A program made the position numbers and the translations under genes. A stretch of DNA of 64,000 nt from Candidula unifasciata (lineage: Eukaryota; Mollusca; Gastropoda; Stylommatophora; Geomitridae), in assembly GCA_905116865.2 (NCBI GenBank), contig CAJHNH020004890.1, positions 1,876,478 to 1,940,477 of the forward strand, written 5' to 3'. This document shows positions 1-10,899 of the stretch, one piece after another. Within the stretch, counting starts at the first letter, position 1, and each line of letters starts with the position of its first letter. A model generated the notes under the pieces. That model was not told the origin of the DNA. It saw only the letters and a program-made list of their open reading frames with translations, and made no database searches.

Positions 1-1863
1 TGCAAAGGCATCATTCTAGAATTCAAGGCGAAGTGAATATTCGTTAGAACAATATACAACTGAAGAGTACAATTCAAGGAAACTGAACTCATTGAACACT
101 GAAAGCATTCAAACTTAATCGTTTAAACACACTGGAATTCAAATTATTATGGCAACAAAAGTGGAATCGTCAATGACAGTGGATCTGGACATCAGCGACT
201 GGATCATCGTCAACTTAGAGTATGACTGATGAGTGAATGTACATTAAAAGTGAATGAAAGGACAAATGACACGTGGGGACTATAGAAATATTCACGTCAC
301 TACGATAAATTTATGTTAAATGTGATCATATTCTGATAAATTCAGTTGATTACATACGTTATATTCTATTCGTTAAATGTTATCAATGTTATGTGATCGT
401 GAATTAACATATTATGTTTAAGCCCATTACATGTTCTATATGTTATGTGTTAATTGTGATAGTGTAATATGTTTGGTTTGTTACATATTGAAGGTTATAC
501 ATCTGATTCATCAGATTCATCTTTGATATCTATGTCTTGTTGTGAAATATTTTGTATTCATGTTGCAAATTGGATGTACACATTATTTATTTTTAAAATG
601 TAATTTTTGGGTTGATTTTTCAGCTTGGAAATGTAATTTTTCTCTGGTGATTTTCTTTTTTCGGTTTTCAATACGTAATTTTTCCATTTTTTCCTAATCG
701 TTAAAGTTAAACTATAACTTATAAAATTTTGCAGGTTTGCATTTCAAACATTTCTCCGTGAGTAATTGTAAGTTAAATGTGACATGTTGGTTGTTGAGAG
801 GTCAACCACACATTTGGGTTCTGTGGATGGCACCGCAATAGTCAACTAGTTACACATAGTATTTTTTATGTAATAGGAAATTATTATATAAGGTCGAGAC
901 TAGGTAGGTAAATAATATTTTTGACAATAGGACACGACGTGGTAACATATTATTTGAAATAATTTGTATTTTTTTTTCGTTGGTTTTGGTAATTATGTAA
1001 ATTTGTAGTAGATTTTGGCTGACAATAATTTGGTTAATTATTTTATTTTTGTTTTTGTTTTTAAATAAGAAACTTATGAACCATATTTGAAACTTAAATA
1101 TTGTTAGAAGAGATTGTCGCTCCAGAGGAGAGATCACTGAGTATATATGAAGGTGATAGAAACCTTGTACATTAAGGGAAGTTTCATGTTACAGGTGACA
1201 TTGTCCATGATTGTTGCAAATGTGTCGTACAGGCCACACTTGTGTTTCTATATACTACACTATATGTCTAGAGGTATGACATGTGTCAGCGGCAGGTATT
1301 GCTAGGTAATTTTAGACACATTATTCGACGGGATGTCAAGGAGTCGGGATGACTTAGTTAGAACCATAGAAGGGTCATGTCTATGACGACCATTGTTATG
1401 TTCTCAATGGCGTACAACTCGCACGAGAGTGGGGTTGGGTTCATGTGGGTCCCGGACGGTTAATAGTCCACCCACAATATTATATAATCAGTCTTAACCT
1501 CTATGACTACAAAGTGTTGGTTAGTAGTGGCGTACTTGTGACATGTTGTGATACTATTGGTAACTTCATGGTTTAGTGTTGTCCTTGTATATGTACATGT
1601 CCCATAAGGATGTAAAGATACGTTGTTCTCAGGTGACTGACTCTCATTAGGAAACATCTCAAATCTATGTTGATAGGAACTTTCATGACTGTTTGGTGAC
1701 AATAATTGGGGGAAGAAAGCAGGATATCCGGAGATGCACTGAACTGAATGTAGACACAATTCTGTCGACATCCCATACCCAGGTAGAGATACTTGACTCC
1801 AGACGTAGATATGTAAAGTAGACGTCTGTCATCAGGAAGTATCTGTCCAAAAGGAGGGGTGGA
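1..1863 (+). mobile_element. 3' non-coding region of a left-hand Gypsy-type LTR element (5' part outside window)
   Basis: AT-rich sequence without a credible gene. It aligns, with divergence, to the segment between pol and the 3' LTR of the Gypsy element at 17-25 kb. Shared landmarks include the phrase around 1450-1490 (gtcccggacggtt, then tccaccca), matched at 23860-23890, and the block at 1820-1863, matched at 24165-24192. It ends in a purine run at 1849-1859 that looks like a polypurine tract. No integrase or RT coding is visible in these 1.86 kb. The small open frames here are judged to be chance. Confidence 0.7.
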
Positions 1864-2558
1864 TGTCAGGGTTCGCCCTGCTATGGGACAGTTCAGGATG
1901 ATGATGATGAATCTCGTCATCGTACCCTGCGACCCTTAGTGACACTCAATACGTGCATACACACGTAGAAACGAGCATGAGCGGACTTCGCACGGGTGTG
2001 CACATTTTGGACCGGACGTTGAACGCTTGCTTGGGGGACTGCTAGGAAACTGGACGTGGGACGAGAGTGGATTTTTGACTGACCGTTTGTTTTTGACTTG
2101 AAGATAGGTACCAGCGTAGTGATTAGATGTAACGTGTTCTGTTCATAGTTTCATGTAAAGTAATAGTTGTAACTAGAAGCCAGACCATGCTTTGCTGGTG
2201 GCGTTAACACTGTCGACGCACTTAGGCCTACACATTGGCGCATGCCATAACGTCTTTGGCATCGAGATATAGCGGGTTGAGCTGGCACTGTACGGGAGAG
2301 TGGTAGCGGCTCAGAGCTTAATTCATAAACGTGTAAAGGCGCCTCTAAGCGATTTTAAAGTTAGACGCGGCCTGGGTTTTGAATAAGGAGCGCTACTCCT
2401 CCTGAGGTGTATCACCACTTCGTTTGCATCTTTGGTAATAAAGATTGTGTGTGTGTTGCAACAAGTGTTTGGCTTGAGTGTGTTTGTACGGTGTTTTCCT
2501 GTCATTAGCCTATAGCAGAGCCAATGGAATCGAGCCCTAGACAGTAAGGTTTCTGACA
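1864..2558 (+). repeat. 3' LTR of the left-hand Gypsy element
   Basis: Starts with TGTCA just after a purine tract plus four bases, and ends with TGACA at 2554-2558, giving short inverted termini. An AATAAA polyadenylation signal lies at 2437-2442. Much of it aligns with the solo LTR at 27976-28818: the GATGATGATGA stretch near the start, 'ctgtacgggagagtgg' at 2286-2302, and the GT-rich part after the poly(A) signal. It is a divergent relative of the LTRs at 17015 and 24193. A start four bases earlier, directly after the purine tract, is also possible. Confidence 0.7.
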
Positions 2559-2562
2559 ATTA

Positions 2563-2655
2563 CCCACCACTGCCGATTGGTCTATAAAATATAGGCCTAG
2601 CCCTATACGCCCAATACGCATGAAGGCGTCGCAAAGCATCCTTTACTTTTACTAA
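2563..2655 (+). repeat. SINE family A, 3' tail fragment
   Basis: Carries the tail shared by about a dozen copies in this window: gattggtctataaaa, then tagg-ctagccctata, 'cgcc(t)aaaggcgt', and a CTTTACTTT terminus. The tRNA-like head is missing. It abuts the end of the LTR at 2558. Confidence 0.75.
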
Positions 2656-2929
2656 TCCCCCCCCCGACCCCTTAGACTAATAGCAGATAATTCTTCAGAT
2701 TTTTTTTTTTTTGGTACAAAATGTCTTTTGCGGGCGGATTACCTCTGTTTTATAATCAGATAGATCCTGTTTGTGTACAAGTAAGTGCACATGTTCATGG
2801 TATATCACATAGATTTTTGTACACATTTTCGTTGTAGTTTTTTTTAGCGACTCGGTACTTTTGCATATCTATATATATGTATTCTACAATTTATAGATTC
2901 ACATACCATGTTCGCACATTGTCTCAGAA

Positions 2930-3660
2930 TGTCACCGTCGACTATGAGGTGAGCACCAGGATCTCTAGAGCCAGCTGCACTTTTGGCAGGTTATACACAA
3001 ATGACTGGCATCGTAGTGGCATCAGTCTGCAAACCGAACTGAAGGTATACAGAGCTGCAGTGCTTCCAGTGCTACTGTATGCTTGTGAAAACTGGACTGT
3101 ATACAGACGTCAGGCAAAAAGACTTTACTACTTCCATACAGTCTGTCTGAGAAAAAGTCTGAACATTAAGTGGCAAGACATGGTCCCGTACACTGTCGAA
3201 CTGGGCAGGACTGGCATTCGCAGCATCAATAAGATCTGTTGCAGTCACAGATACGATGGGCTGGCCATTTTGTTCGAATGCCTGACCATCGGCACTCAAA
3301 ATAATCCTCTATAGTGAGATACATGAGGGTTGACGTTCTCACGGGGTCCCCCCCCTCCCCCCCCCACAAAAAAAGCACTTCAAACACATACTAAAGGAAT
3401 CACTGAAATCCTTCAGTATAAACGCTGACAAACTGGGAGGCTTCAACACAAGACCGGACTTTTATGGCGCACATATATCCGAAAATGTGGAACGATCTGA
3501 GAGGTATCTAGAACAAGGGCGGCTAAACAGCGAAGCCTGGTCAAAAAGAACCATCAAACAGGCTCGTTGTCTACAGATACTGTGCCCTGCTCTCATTGTC
3601 CTAGACTCTTCGGGGCACCTATTTGACTTATAAGTCACCTCCGGACTCACAAACTTTCAA
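2930..3660 (+). pseudogene. LINE remnant: C-terminal reverse transcriptase segment and 3' end
   Basis: The frame from about 2960 to 3300 encodes a segment typical of the C-terminal part of RTE-like LINE reverse transcriptases: a KVYRAAVLPVLLYACENWT stretch, then a histidine/cysteine segment and WQDMVP. After about 3240 the homology continues in another frame (RWAGH followed by VRMPD). It resumes at 3380-3480 and again at 3525-3650, where a LFGAPI..ISHLRTHK end can be read. The G/C-run region at 3340-3367 breaks the frame. No catalytic core is present, so this is a 5'-truncated, decayed copy. Family assignment is from motif memory. Confidence 0.7.
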
Positions 3661-3661
3661 C

Positions 3662-4540
3662 TTTCACGACGGATGAAAGAGAGAGTTGTTCCCATCACTC
3701 GTGATGGACGAACGAACTTCAGTCGAACCGAAGTTTTCCCTGTGTGGATTCCGGGTAATCAAATAGCTCAAGAGATTAACATGCTAAATTATTGGGAAAG
3801 ACAACAAGAACCTAGCAATTGACCATAGTTAAGGTTCAAGTGGAGATTGTATTTGAAGGCATCCACTTTAGTGTTTCCATGCTGAACGTACCCAGTAGGA
3901 GCTGATTAGCAAATCTTCTTTCTTTTTTCCGCGATCGGTTTCTTCATGTTGTCCTCGTTTGGTATTTCCAGCATGCTGTTCATTGTTTTGGCACAGAGGA
4001 CCTTTGATAGGTATTATCACTGGTCACACTGTAATCTGGTAATCTGGTTATCTGGTAATCCTAGTTTCAGCTTCATATTAAACGGGTCACCCCACATATG
4101 CTCCGCTCCTGTGCCAACGAAAAACAAACGCAGCTCACAGTGTCACGCCATGCACTCAACTCAGAAGCTGGACGACAAAACTACATCCTTCCAGTCTACA
4201 AATGGAGCAAAAATGCAACGGCCACCGTCTGGCCCAAAAAAAAAAAAAAAAATAAATAAATATTTGCCACGGCTTTGAAAAAAAAAAAAAAGTAAAAGGT
4301 GGCCGTACCTAGCGTCCATTTTGACCGGAAGAATTATATGAGGGTTAATAAACGGTCACCCCAGCAGTACCCTCATTATTAGCTGGGGAAGGGACTTAGG
4401 ACATTACATCCACCAGCAGGCGTCACCCCTACAACGACCTGCCTGCCATCGTTAACGACTGTTCACCCAACAGCTATGCAGTTCTTTGGCACGAAGGAGA
4501 CACCTTGAACTTGGGTTACGGACTGCCGACTCCCTACTAA
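3662..4540. other. Intergenic; no gene seen
   Basis: Unique-looking sequence with A-runs at about 4238-4252 and 4278-4291. The open frame at 3946-4278 has no recognisable domain and low-complexity lysine at its end, so I do not call it a gene. Confidence 0.5.
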
Positions 4541-4544
4541 GATG

Positions 4545-5670
4545 TTATTTTATGTTCTGTTATCACAATTAATGTCACTGCACATTGGGCATACCCATGC
4601 GTGCTCAGTTCTCCGAAGCAGCAGCCACTCTAAAGTACTTCTACTAATTGTCCCCATGAGACGCTGGTTATATTGTCTCCTTTCTCGGCCTCGAAGACGG
4701 CAAAGACTTGCATCACCATGCTTAACTCCCATGTCACGCAATCGTGTTAGTGTCAGGGATTCCTCATTCTCCACTAGCCCAGTTCTTACAGCGTTGACTA
4801 TGTCTGCTCTGTCCATACTTTTTCCCGCAATCATCAGTGCAGTGCTTGCCAGTTGGTCTGCTCGCTCATTTCCCTTCACGTCCGCATGACCCGGTGTGTA
4901 GATCCAGGTTACGGAGGTTAAGTGCGATTTCCTAATGCTTTCTATCCATTCAGAGCGCATACTGCGTGTTGCTATCTTCTGAAGCATATTCATTGAGTCT
5001 GAGACAATTACTACCTGTGTGGCGGTTTGCTCGGATACCCATGCTAAAGCTCTAGAAGCAGCAGCTATTTCCATTGTCATGCTTGACGTGGTTGTCTGGT
5101 AAGCGCCGCTGTCCTCATGTATTGTTTTCCCCTTTCTTTGCGCTGTGTATGCCCATGCTGACCTTGATCCGCGCTTCACGGATCCATCTGTGTAGATGAT
5201 GGTATCTTCTGGGTCTGAATGCTGATCTATCAGTTCCCTTACTTCTGTGTCTACCGCCGCTGGAATTTGATCCCTGCATTACCTTCCGAGTGTGATAACA
5301 ACCTTAGAGATGCCATGCATGTCTACTGGTGTATTCGTCCATTCTTTTCCGTGGCTGATCACGACTAGGTCACATACCTGCTGGATTAAGTCCTCAGCCT
5401 TTGCCATCCAAGAGCGGCCCCTTTTGAGACGCTTTTATTTTGTGTCGTGAATAGCTTTGTGTAATGGGTGGTTAACATCTGCCGATACCCTCATGTAAGC
5501 CTTGACCTGTGCCACTTTGTATCTGCTTGTCATAGTCGGCAGACCCAGGATATAACGCATGGCGTTGCAGGAGGTGTCTTTTGTGCAGCCGAGTATGAGT
5601 CTCATATAGTTATGTTTGAAAGGTTTGCAAAGACCAATTATCACATGTAGTACAGTGTTACTGCTCATGA
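4545..5670 (-). pseudogene. LINE remnant: RT C-terminus and RNase H domain (I-like group)
   Basis: Reading the minus strand from about 5670, the first segment has a RLILGCTKDT..AMRY motif of the RT connector and ends in a stop near 5435. After a stop near 5282, a long open stretch to 4550 encodes an RNase H fold. Its first catalytic Asp is in YTDGS (about 5190), Glu is in MEIAAASRAL, the next Asp in VSDSMNML, and the last pair in GHADVKGNERADQLA. A CPMC-type end follows. In the families with this layout RNase H degrades the RNA strand during reverse transcription. At least two stops interrupt the copy, and the polymerase core is absent. Confidence 0.8.
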
Positions 5671-5673
5671 TTT

Positions 5674-5826
5674 CTACTGGTCACTTTGAATCGTTAGTGA
5701 CAGAATTTCTTCGTTTGAAATCTCAGTAATTTCTGTGACAATGTGTCTGGCTATCAGCAATGGCGTTCTGGGACCAACCTTTTCTGAATCGTTTGTTGGT
5801 TTTTTTGGAATCATCTTTTGAAGACA
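5674..5826 (-). pseudogene. GPCR A: untranslated remnant of the C-terminal tail beyond a premature stop
   Basis: After the TAA at 5827-5829 the same frame stays open for 50 codons to a TAG at 5674-5676. It aligns with the tails of paralogs B and C: a PTNDSEK stretch matching PTNDAEN, a LLIARHIVTEITEI stretch matching SLIARQIITEVTEL, then a glutamate/isoleucine-rich end. The tail was therefore once coding. The LINE remnant begins within a few bases of the old stop codon. Confidence 0.75.
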
Positions 5827-6547
5827 TTATCTGAACATATTTTGTAACTCATTCCGGAATTTAGATCCGGTTAAACAGTAGAGGAAGAAATTAATAGAGT
5901 TGTTTACATACTTTAACATAATTATTCCAGGACGTACAAGCAGTTGGAAAGCATCACCCTGTTGCCTTAACCAGTCAGCAAAAAGAAACAGTACCCTGAC
6001 AGGAGCAGTCGTTATCAGAAACACCATGGTTACCGTAAACAACATAATTGTCAATCGTGATTGGTTATCCTGCCTGTCAGTTACCGATGAAGACTGATGC
6101 ATGGAAGCTGTATTATTGGTAATCTGTTGCATGTTTCTCCGACGTAGCAGTACTCTCGTGGCAATACAAATGTTGCAGACTACAACAATAATTGTAGGGA
6201 GAAAACAATTCAAACATAAATCAATCCACGGATTAATATATTTAAAAAAAATAAGGTAATCATCTGAGACCATAGTGCAATTGATCTGTACAGACATATT
6301 ATTGTATATTACTGTTCTGACTCCAAACATATAGAGTATGTGGCTATGTTGAGCAAATATAACCAACACTATACAAATTACAACAATGATAGAAGATCTG
6401 TGTGTGCAGATAACTTTCAGCCTGTGTGGAAAATACACGGACAAGAAACGTTCGATGGTGAACGCTACGAGGATCCAGGCAGAGATTGCCACAGTCACAC
6501 GTGTCACCCATAAGTTGGTCTTGCAAATGGGTCCCGAAAAGGTCATG
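5827..6547 (-). CDS. GPCR A (FMRFamide-receptor-like class A), exon for TM3-TM7
   Basis: Minus-strand exon beginning at 6547 after a pyrimidine-rich TTTTAG acceptor. The first base completes a codon split in phase 2. It encodes the TM3 region (ICK cysteine, FTIERFLSV in place of the classic DRY), TM4, an extracellular loop, TM5 with VVVCNICIATRVLLRRR, TM6 (LTIMLFTVTMVFLITTAPVRV) and TM7 (YVNNSINFFLYCLTGSKFRNEL). The family signals through G proteins at the plasma membrane. Similarity is to FMRFamide-receptor/GPR139-like invertebrate receptors; the ligand is unknown. A TAA at 5827 cuts about 50 tail residues relative to paralogs B and C. All seven TMs could still be made with the exon at 8113-8306, so it may be a tail-less receptor or an early pseudogene. 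Confidence 0.8.
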
Positions 6548-6671
6548 CTAAAAGTTGAAAAGAGAAGATGAAAACTGCATTACACATACAATGTACAAGA
6601 TCCTGAAGACTATGGACAAATACTGATCTGATGTGTGTAATAAATAACAGATATATTAAGTGCATTATGAA

Positions 6672-6721
<50 letters not shown>

Positions 6722-6741
6722 GCAACAACAACAACAACAAC
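6672..6741 (+). repeat. (CAA)n microsatellite
   Basis: About 22 near-perfect CAA units with one AGC interruption, inside the intron of GPCR A. The poly-Leu and poly-Asn frames here are artefacts of the repeat. Confidence 0.95.
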
Positions 6742-7680
6742 ACAGAAACAGATAATATTGATCTAGAAATGAGCTCATCCAAGGAACTGACGCCTGTTTT
6801 TATGAATGACTAGCCTCACCTGCTTATACTGAGTTTTTCTTTTTTATCACCAACTGAACCCCCGGAGAGCAACGGGACCCAGACCACACGTGTTGCACAT
6901 TATTGACCTATTATGAACTTTCCTGCGGAACAGTAGTCCATAAGGTGACCATAGATCGCTGTTTGTCACACAGACGCCTTGAGCAAACTGGTGTACGTCC
7001 GTCACATGTGATTATGACGATTCCTTACCTCCACCAAACAAATGAAGTGGGTAAAAAAAAATGTCTAGCGAAGTAAATTTGTAGACATACGATCGCCATT
7101 GTCCAGCAAGCAGCAAGGCGAAACAAGACGTTTGGCGATAAACGCAGATGTTGGATGCCATAAGCCTGTTTTCTCCTTTGTACTGTTCCAGCTACAGATC
7201 ATCAATAGGGTGACTAGTGCAGTTTTTTTTTAAGCATGAGTTAGTATTGTGCGAAGAGGGGTGTCAATTTTGCTCACCGGCTACCATCTGACATTGCTAT
7301 GCCATTGGACAGAGAATAATGTTACAGGAGTAGACAGAAGAGTATTTTCTCCTTATTCTAGGGAAACGTACATGTGGCAAAGTTGCCTATCCTGGTCCTA
7401 GGGCATGGTCACCTAAGAGACACATAATAACTGATATCTGATTCCATGTGTCATTGTGTATATTCTCGTTTGAGTGTTATTAGAATCAAAATTGTCAGTA
7501 AAAATAACGCACTTTGAGCCTGAGAATCCATTTGTGCAATCAATGTTAATAAACGCAACATTTCATTGCGAACTTCTGCACGTTTTTATGTCCGTAATAC
7601 CAAACGTACCAATGTGAATTCAGTACCCTTTTTGGGAGCTAGCTTGCTAAGTTCAGTTCCCAGATGAGGGAGTTTAGCAA

Positions 7681-7840
7681 TCACTAGGTACCAGGCAGAG
7701 TCCAGGGAAGTAAAGGTGCCAGCGTGATGCTGACCACATCACCCATCAAGTGCCGATTGGTCTATAAAAGATAGGTCTATGCATATATGCCCAATCTGCC
7801 TAAAGACATGGAAGAAGAGACATTTGCATCACATATACTT
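7681..7840 (+). repeat. SINE family A, 5'-truncated copy
   Basis: Has the central domain (taccaggcagagtccaggga, agtaaaggtgccagcgtgatgctgaccacatcaccc) and the tail (gccgattggtctataaaa onward). The tRNA-like head is not evident. Confidence 0.75.
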
Positions 7841-8112
7841 TGTATCGCGGTGATTTTTTGGGAATAGGATAAAAAAGCAAGCAGAAACACACACACCAAC
7901 ATCGGCACACGTTAACCCACACGTATAAATACATAACTTTGACAGCACTTATTACAACTACGTGACAATGATCACTCATTACAAATCCAACGATTTATCT
8001 AGTATGTCTTAAGATATTTGGGAGAGAGGCTTTACTTCATTATTAGTTTCTGATGTGAACTCATTTATATCATTCAACTAAAGTCTTTAGAGAACTTAGG
8101 AAGTCTGCTTAC

Positions 8113-8306
8113 ATGTACATTCGTGTGCCGTCAACTTCAAAGAGAAACAAAGGCAGTAAGCCAAGATTAAGTGCTCCGGTGTCTGCAATAGCCAGGGTTA
8201 TCAAGTAAACTGCAGCGTTTGAAGATCTCATGTTTCTCCTGCTCATCACAAGGATGGACAGAAGGTTTCCTATAGTGCCGACGATGATCAAAACTAAAGA
8301 TACTGT
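8113..8306 (-). CDS. GPCR A, exon for TM1-TM2
   Basis: Minus-strand exon from 8306 (after a TCAG acceptor preceded by a T-run) to 8113 (before a GTAAGC donor). It encodes TM1 with the conserved Gly-Asn (IIVGTIGNLLSILVM), the first intracellular loop SRRNMRSSNAAVY, and TM2 with LAIADTGAL containing the conserved Asp. It joins in phase 2 to the exon at 5827-6547. At 194 nt it is six bases, two codons, longer than the matching exon in locus C. The open frame continues upstream into the intron and includes a spurious poly-Phe; I exclude that part because the acceptor is conserved in all three paralogs. The exon coding for the N-terminus is not established (see 8579-8776). Confidence 0.8.
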
Positions 8307-8578
8307 CTGATGAAAAAAAAAAAAAAACATCCATCTCAAGTTGACTCATTAAAATTTTATTTGAAAAAAAATTAATTAAATAAAGAATCAGTGTGTAGAA
8401 ATGATTGATAGTTTAGCTGAGATTAGGAGAAACAATTTCTTTTATGTTAGGAAACATTTGATTAGATTCCACGTGGAACGTTTGAAAACAATAAACAAGG
8501 TGCGAGATATAGTTGTGTACTATCGTCTGGTCTGTTCAATATCAATAGTGAATCAATAATGATGTCCATGAGATCATG

Positions 8579-8776
8579 CTACGAATAAGTGTTGTTGAGC
8601 ATAATGTCAACAACTTGAGATGTAATGATGACTGAATTTTGATTAATGACAATAATTTTCAGCTGCAAGAAATCATCTTCTTCTTCTGTATCGAGTTCGC
8701 TGGCTGTAAACTCTAAAGGAAAGTTCTGGTTATCGTCCACCTCTGAACTTGAGTGTTGCGTGTAAATCCGTTTCAT
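8579..8776 (-). other. Possible N-terminal exon of GPCR A, or a dispersed repeat
   Basis: Open minus-strand frame of 65 codons with a start Met, an acidic stretch (EEEDD) and a possible N-glycosylation site (NNTY) near its end. It lies a few hundred bases upstream of the TM1 exon, as a receptor N-terminus should. About 70 bp (8665-8740, core gaaagttctggtt) recur at 25820-25900 and 47370-47440, where the frames are broken. No good donor site in the required phase is obvious. It could instead be a conserved piece of a dispersed element. Confidence 0.3.
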
Positions 8777-8835
8777 TGATCTGGGTTATCTGATGTATGT
8801 TATTTGTTCCTTGCCTCTCAGGCAGATACATTCCA

Positions 8836-8990
8836 GCTTCTCAGGCAGACCCCAGTTAGTCGACTCTTACGGCATGCTTGCTGGGGAGGCACTAGGTAAA
8901 TTCTTTTGTCCCCAACAATTGGGCTCTCAGAAACCACACGGGAAAACTACGAGAAATGACGATAAGCATAACTGTAACAAATAATATTCA
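8836..8990. repeat. Short conserved repeat module (core ttacggcatgc)
   Basis: The segment gacccc-agttagtcg followed by cttacggcatgcttg recurs near 47536-47580, at the same spacing of about 120 bp from the gaaagttctggtt motif. It looks like part of a dispersed element of unknown class. I do not accept the small open frame across it as a gene. Confidence 0.45.
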
Positions 8991-9273
8991 CAAGACAATA
9001 TGACATTTAGAAAGAAATAGTAAATGGGAAACAAATCGATACGTTTCGGTACTTACATATCCTGATAATGTCAGGCGAAAGATAAATTAAAGACGTTAAC
9101 TGTAGAATAGTCACTGAAAAAAAAAAATCTTTCACGAGGAAACAATCCTATTGTTGATATGATAATCATGTACAATTAGAAGTTTATTAAAAATTTTTGA
9201 GAAAGCTGCAGAAATATGACTTTATAGACATATGATGAGAACACCATAAACAGATACAAATAATAAGGTGATC

Positions 9274-9911
9274 TACTCTCTTTGGCGTTCATAGCACTCT
9301 TTGGCGTTCATAGCACTCTTTGAAGGGAATAGCACTCTTTGGCGTTCTTAGTACTCTTTGGCATTCATAGCACTCTTTGGCATTCATAGCACTCTTTGGC
9401 GTGCATAGCACACTTTGACGTGCATAACACTCTTTGACGTGCAAAGCTCTTTTTGGCGTTCATAGCACTCTTTGGCGATCATAGCACTCTTTGGCGATCA
9501 TAGCACTCTTTGGCGATCATAGCACTCTTTGGCGAGGTGTTTATAGCACTCTTTGGCGTTTATAGTCCTCTTTGGCGTTTATAGCACTCTTTGGCGTGCA
9601 TAGCACTCTTTGGCATTCATATCCCTTTTTGGCGTTCATAGCACTCATTGGCGTTCACAGCACTCTGCGGCGTTCATAGCACTCTCTGGCGTTCATAGCA
9701 CTCATTGGCGTTTACAGCATTCTTTTGTGTTCATAGCACTCTTTGGCGTGCATATCACTCTTTGGCGTTCATAGCACTTTTTGGCGTTTATAGCACTTTT
9801 TGGCGTGCATATCACTCTTTGGCGTTCATAGCACTCTTTGACGTGCATATCACTCTTTGGCGTTCATAGTACTCCTTGGCGTTTATAGTACTCTTTGGCG
9901 TTTATAGTAGC
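9274..9911 (+). repeat. 19-bp minisatellite, about 33 units
   Basis: Tandem array with consensus cactctttggcgttcatag. Units differ by point changes (gttc/gatc/gtgc/gttt variants) and a few short insertions, so it is old enough to have diverged. It lies upstream of GPCR A on the minus strand. No protein frame persists through it. Confidence 0.95.
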
Positions 9912-10002
9912 ACCAAGAAAGTTGAAGGGGAAGAGAAGCATGGGGAGATCAAAAGAGAAGATGCAGCTGAATCTGGTATAGTTGCGTGAAGATCATCTGT
10001 GT

Positions 10003-10010
10003 CACACACA

Positions 10011-10093
<83 letters not shown>
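10003..10093 (+). repeat. (CA)n(TA)n compound microsatellite
   Basis: About 20 CA units followed by about 23 TA units. It directly abuts SINE family B. Confidence 0.95.
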
Positions 10094-10094
<1 letters not shown>

Positions 10095-10335
10095 TTTTAG
10101 GTTAGTTGCGTATCCTTTACAGGACGTTGCAGAACCAACCCCCATCAGCCCCTTGCTGTTGTGGAGTTTCACTAGGCAAATTTACGTCCAGTAGTTTGCC
10201 ATTACTTCCTGGACGGTCAGTTCCCTTATACCACTGTCAAAACCAACGCAAGGCGTATGGCCCACAGCTAGGATCGAACCCCGTACCCCAGGATTACGAA
10301 GCGTTCTCATCGACTTAGCCACAGAGCCGACTATA
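10094..10335 (-). repeat. tRNA-derived SINE, family B
   Basis: On the minus strand a tRNA-like head starts near 10333 (gtcggctctgtggctaagtc) with a B-box-like ggttcgatcc. A body with 'gcgttggttttgacag' follows. A second, shorter copy lies at 55495-55577. The TA microsatellite sits at its 3' end, as is usual for retroposed tails. Confidence 0.7.
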
Positions 10336-10579
10336 TACATATATATACATATATGTAAACCTACATATATAGAACAAATATGACTACCAACACCATACTT
10401 TGAAGAAAGACACAGTAAGAATCATCATTCCTACTTGAATCTTATCTCGTAAATACCATAATGTTTAGACATCAATCTTGGTGTTATCCTCTTACTTTTG
10501 TCCAGTCACTTAAATCAATGTATACCTTCTACCATGTCATACAATTTTTATTCCTTAATGGTTTTTTTTTTTAAACGTA

Positions 10580-10796
10580 TCCAGAAACCATGAGTTGTAA
10601 ACCCTTTGGCTCGGTACTATGGATATCGCAACCCTTCGGCATTGATTCCATTATAGGTACCGTTAATCTGGGAAAAATGTGGCTTTTCTGCCTACCCCCG
10701 GGAGTGAACCCGGACCACAAGGAGTTCGTCACCCGGCCGCCGCGAAAGTCAGGTTTAACCAACTTCGCTAGAGAGCCGGGCTCCTTAATGGTTAAA
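10580..10796 (-). repeat. tRNA-derived SINE, family C
   Basis: Minus-strand head from about 10793: gagcccggctctctagcg, with a B-box-like ggttcactccc around 10705. The body reads toward 10580. It differs from families A, B and D. Short open frames here arise from the tRNA-like part. Confidence 0.6.
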
Positions 10797-10829
10797 AAAA
10801 TGTGTCTGTTGATGTACCTGAAATAAACT

Positions 10830-10890
10830 CTCTCTCTCTCTCTTGCTCTCTCTCTCTCTCTTCCTCTCTCTCCCATCGTTCTCTCCCCTC
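10830..10890 (+). repeat. (CT)n microsatellite
   Basis: Pyrimidine tract of CT units with TTGC and TTCC interruptions. Confidence 0.9.
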
Positions 10891-10899
10891 TGCTTTTAC

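Larger units (their letters stand above)
6548..8112 (-). other. Intron of GPCR A
   Basis: Bounded by a GTAAGC donor (minus strand, at 8112) and an AG acceptor at 6548-6549. The same donor and phase occur in loci B and C. It contains a CAA microsatellite and one SINE; 6800-7680 shows nothing recognisable. Confidence 0.75.
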
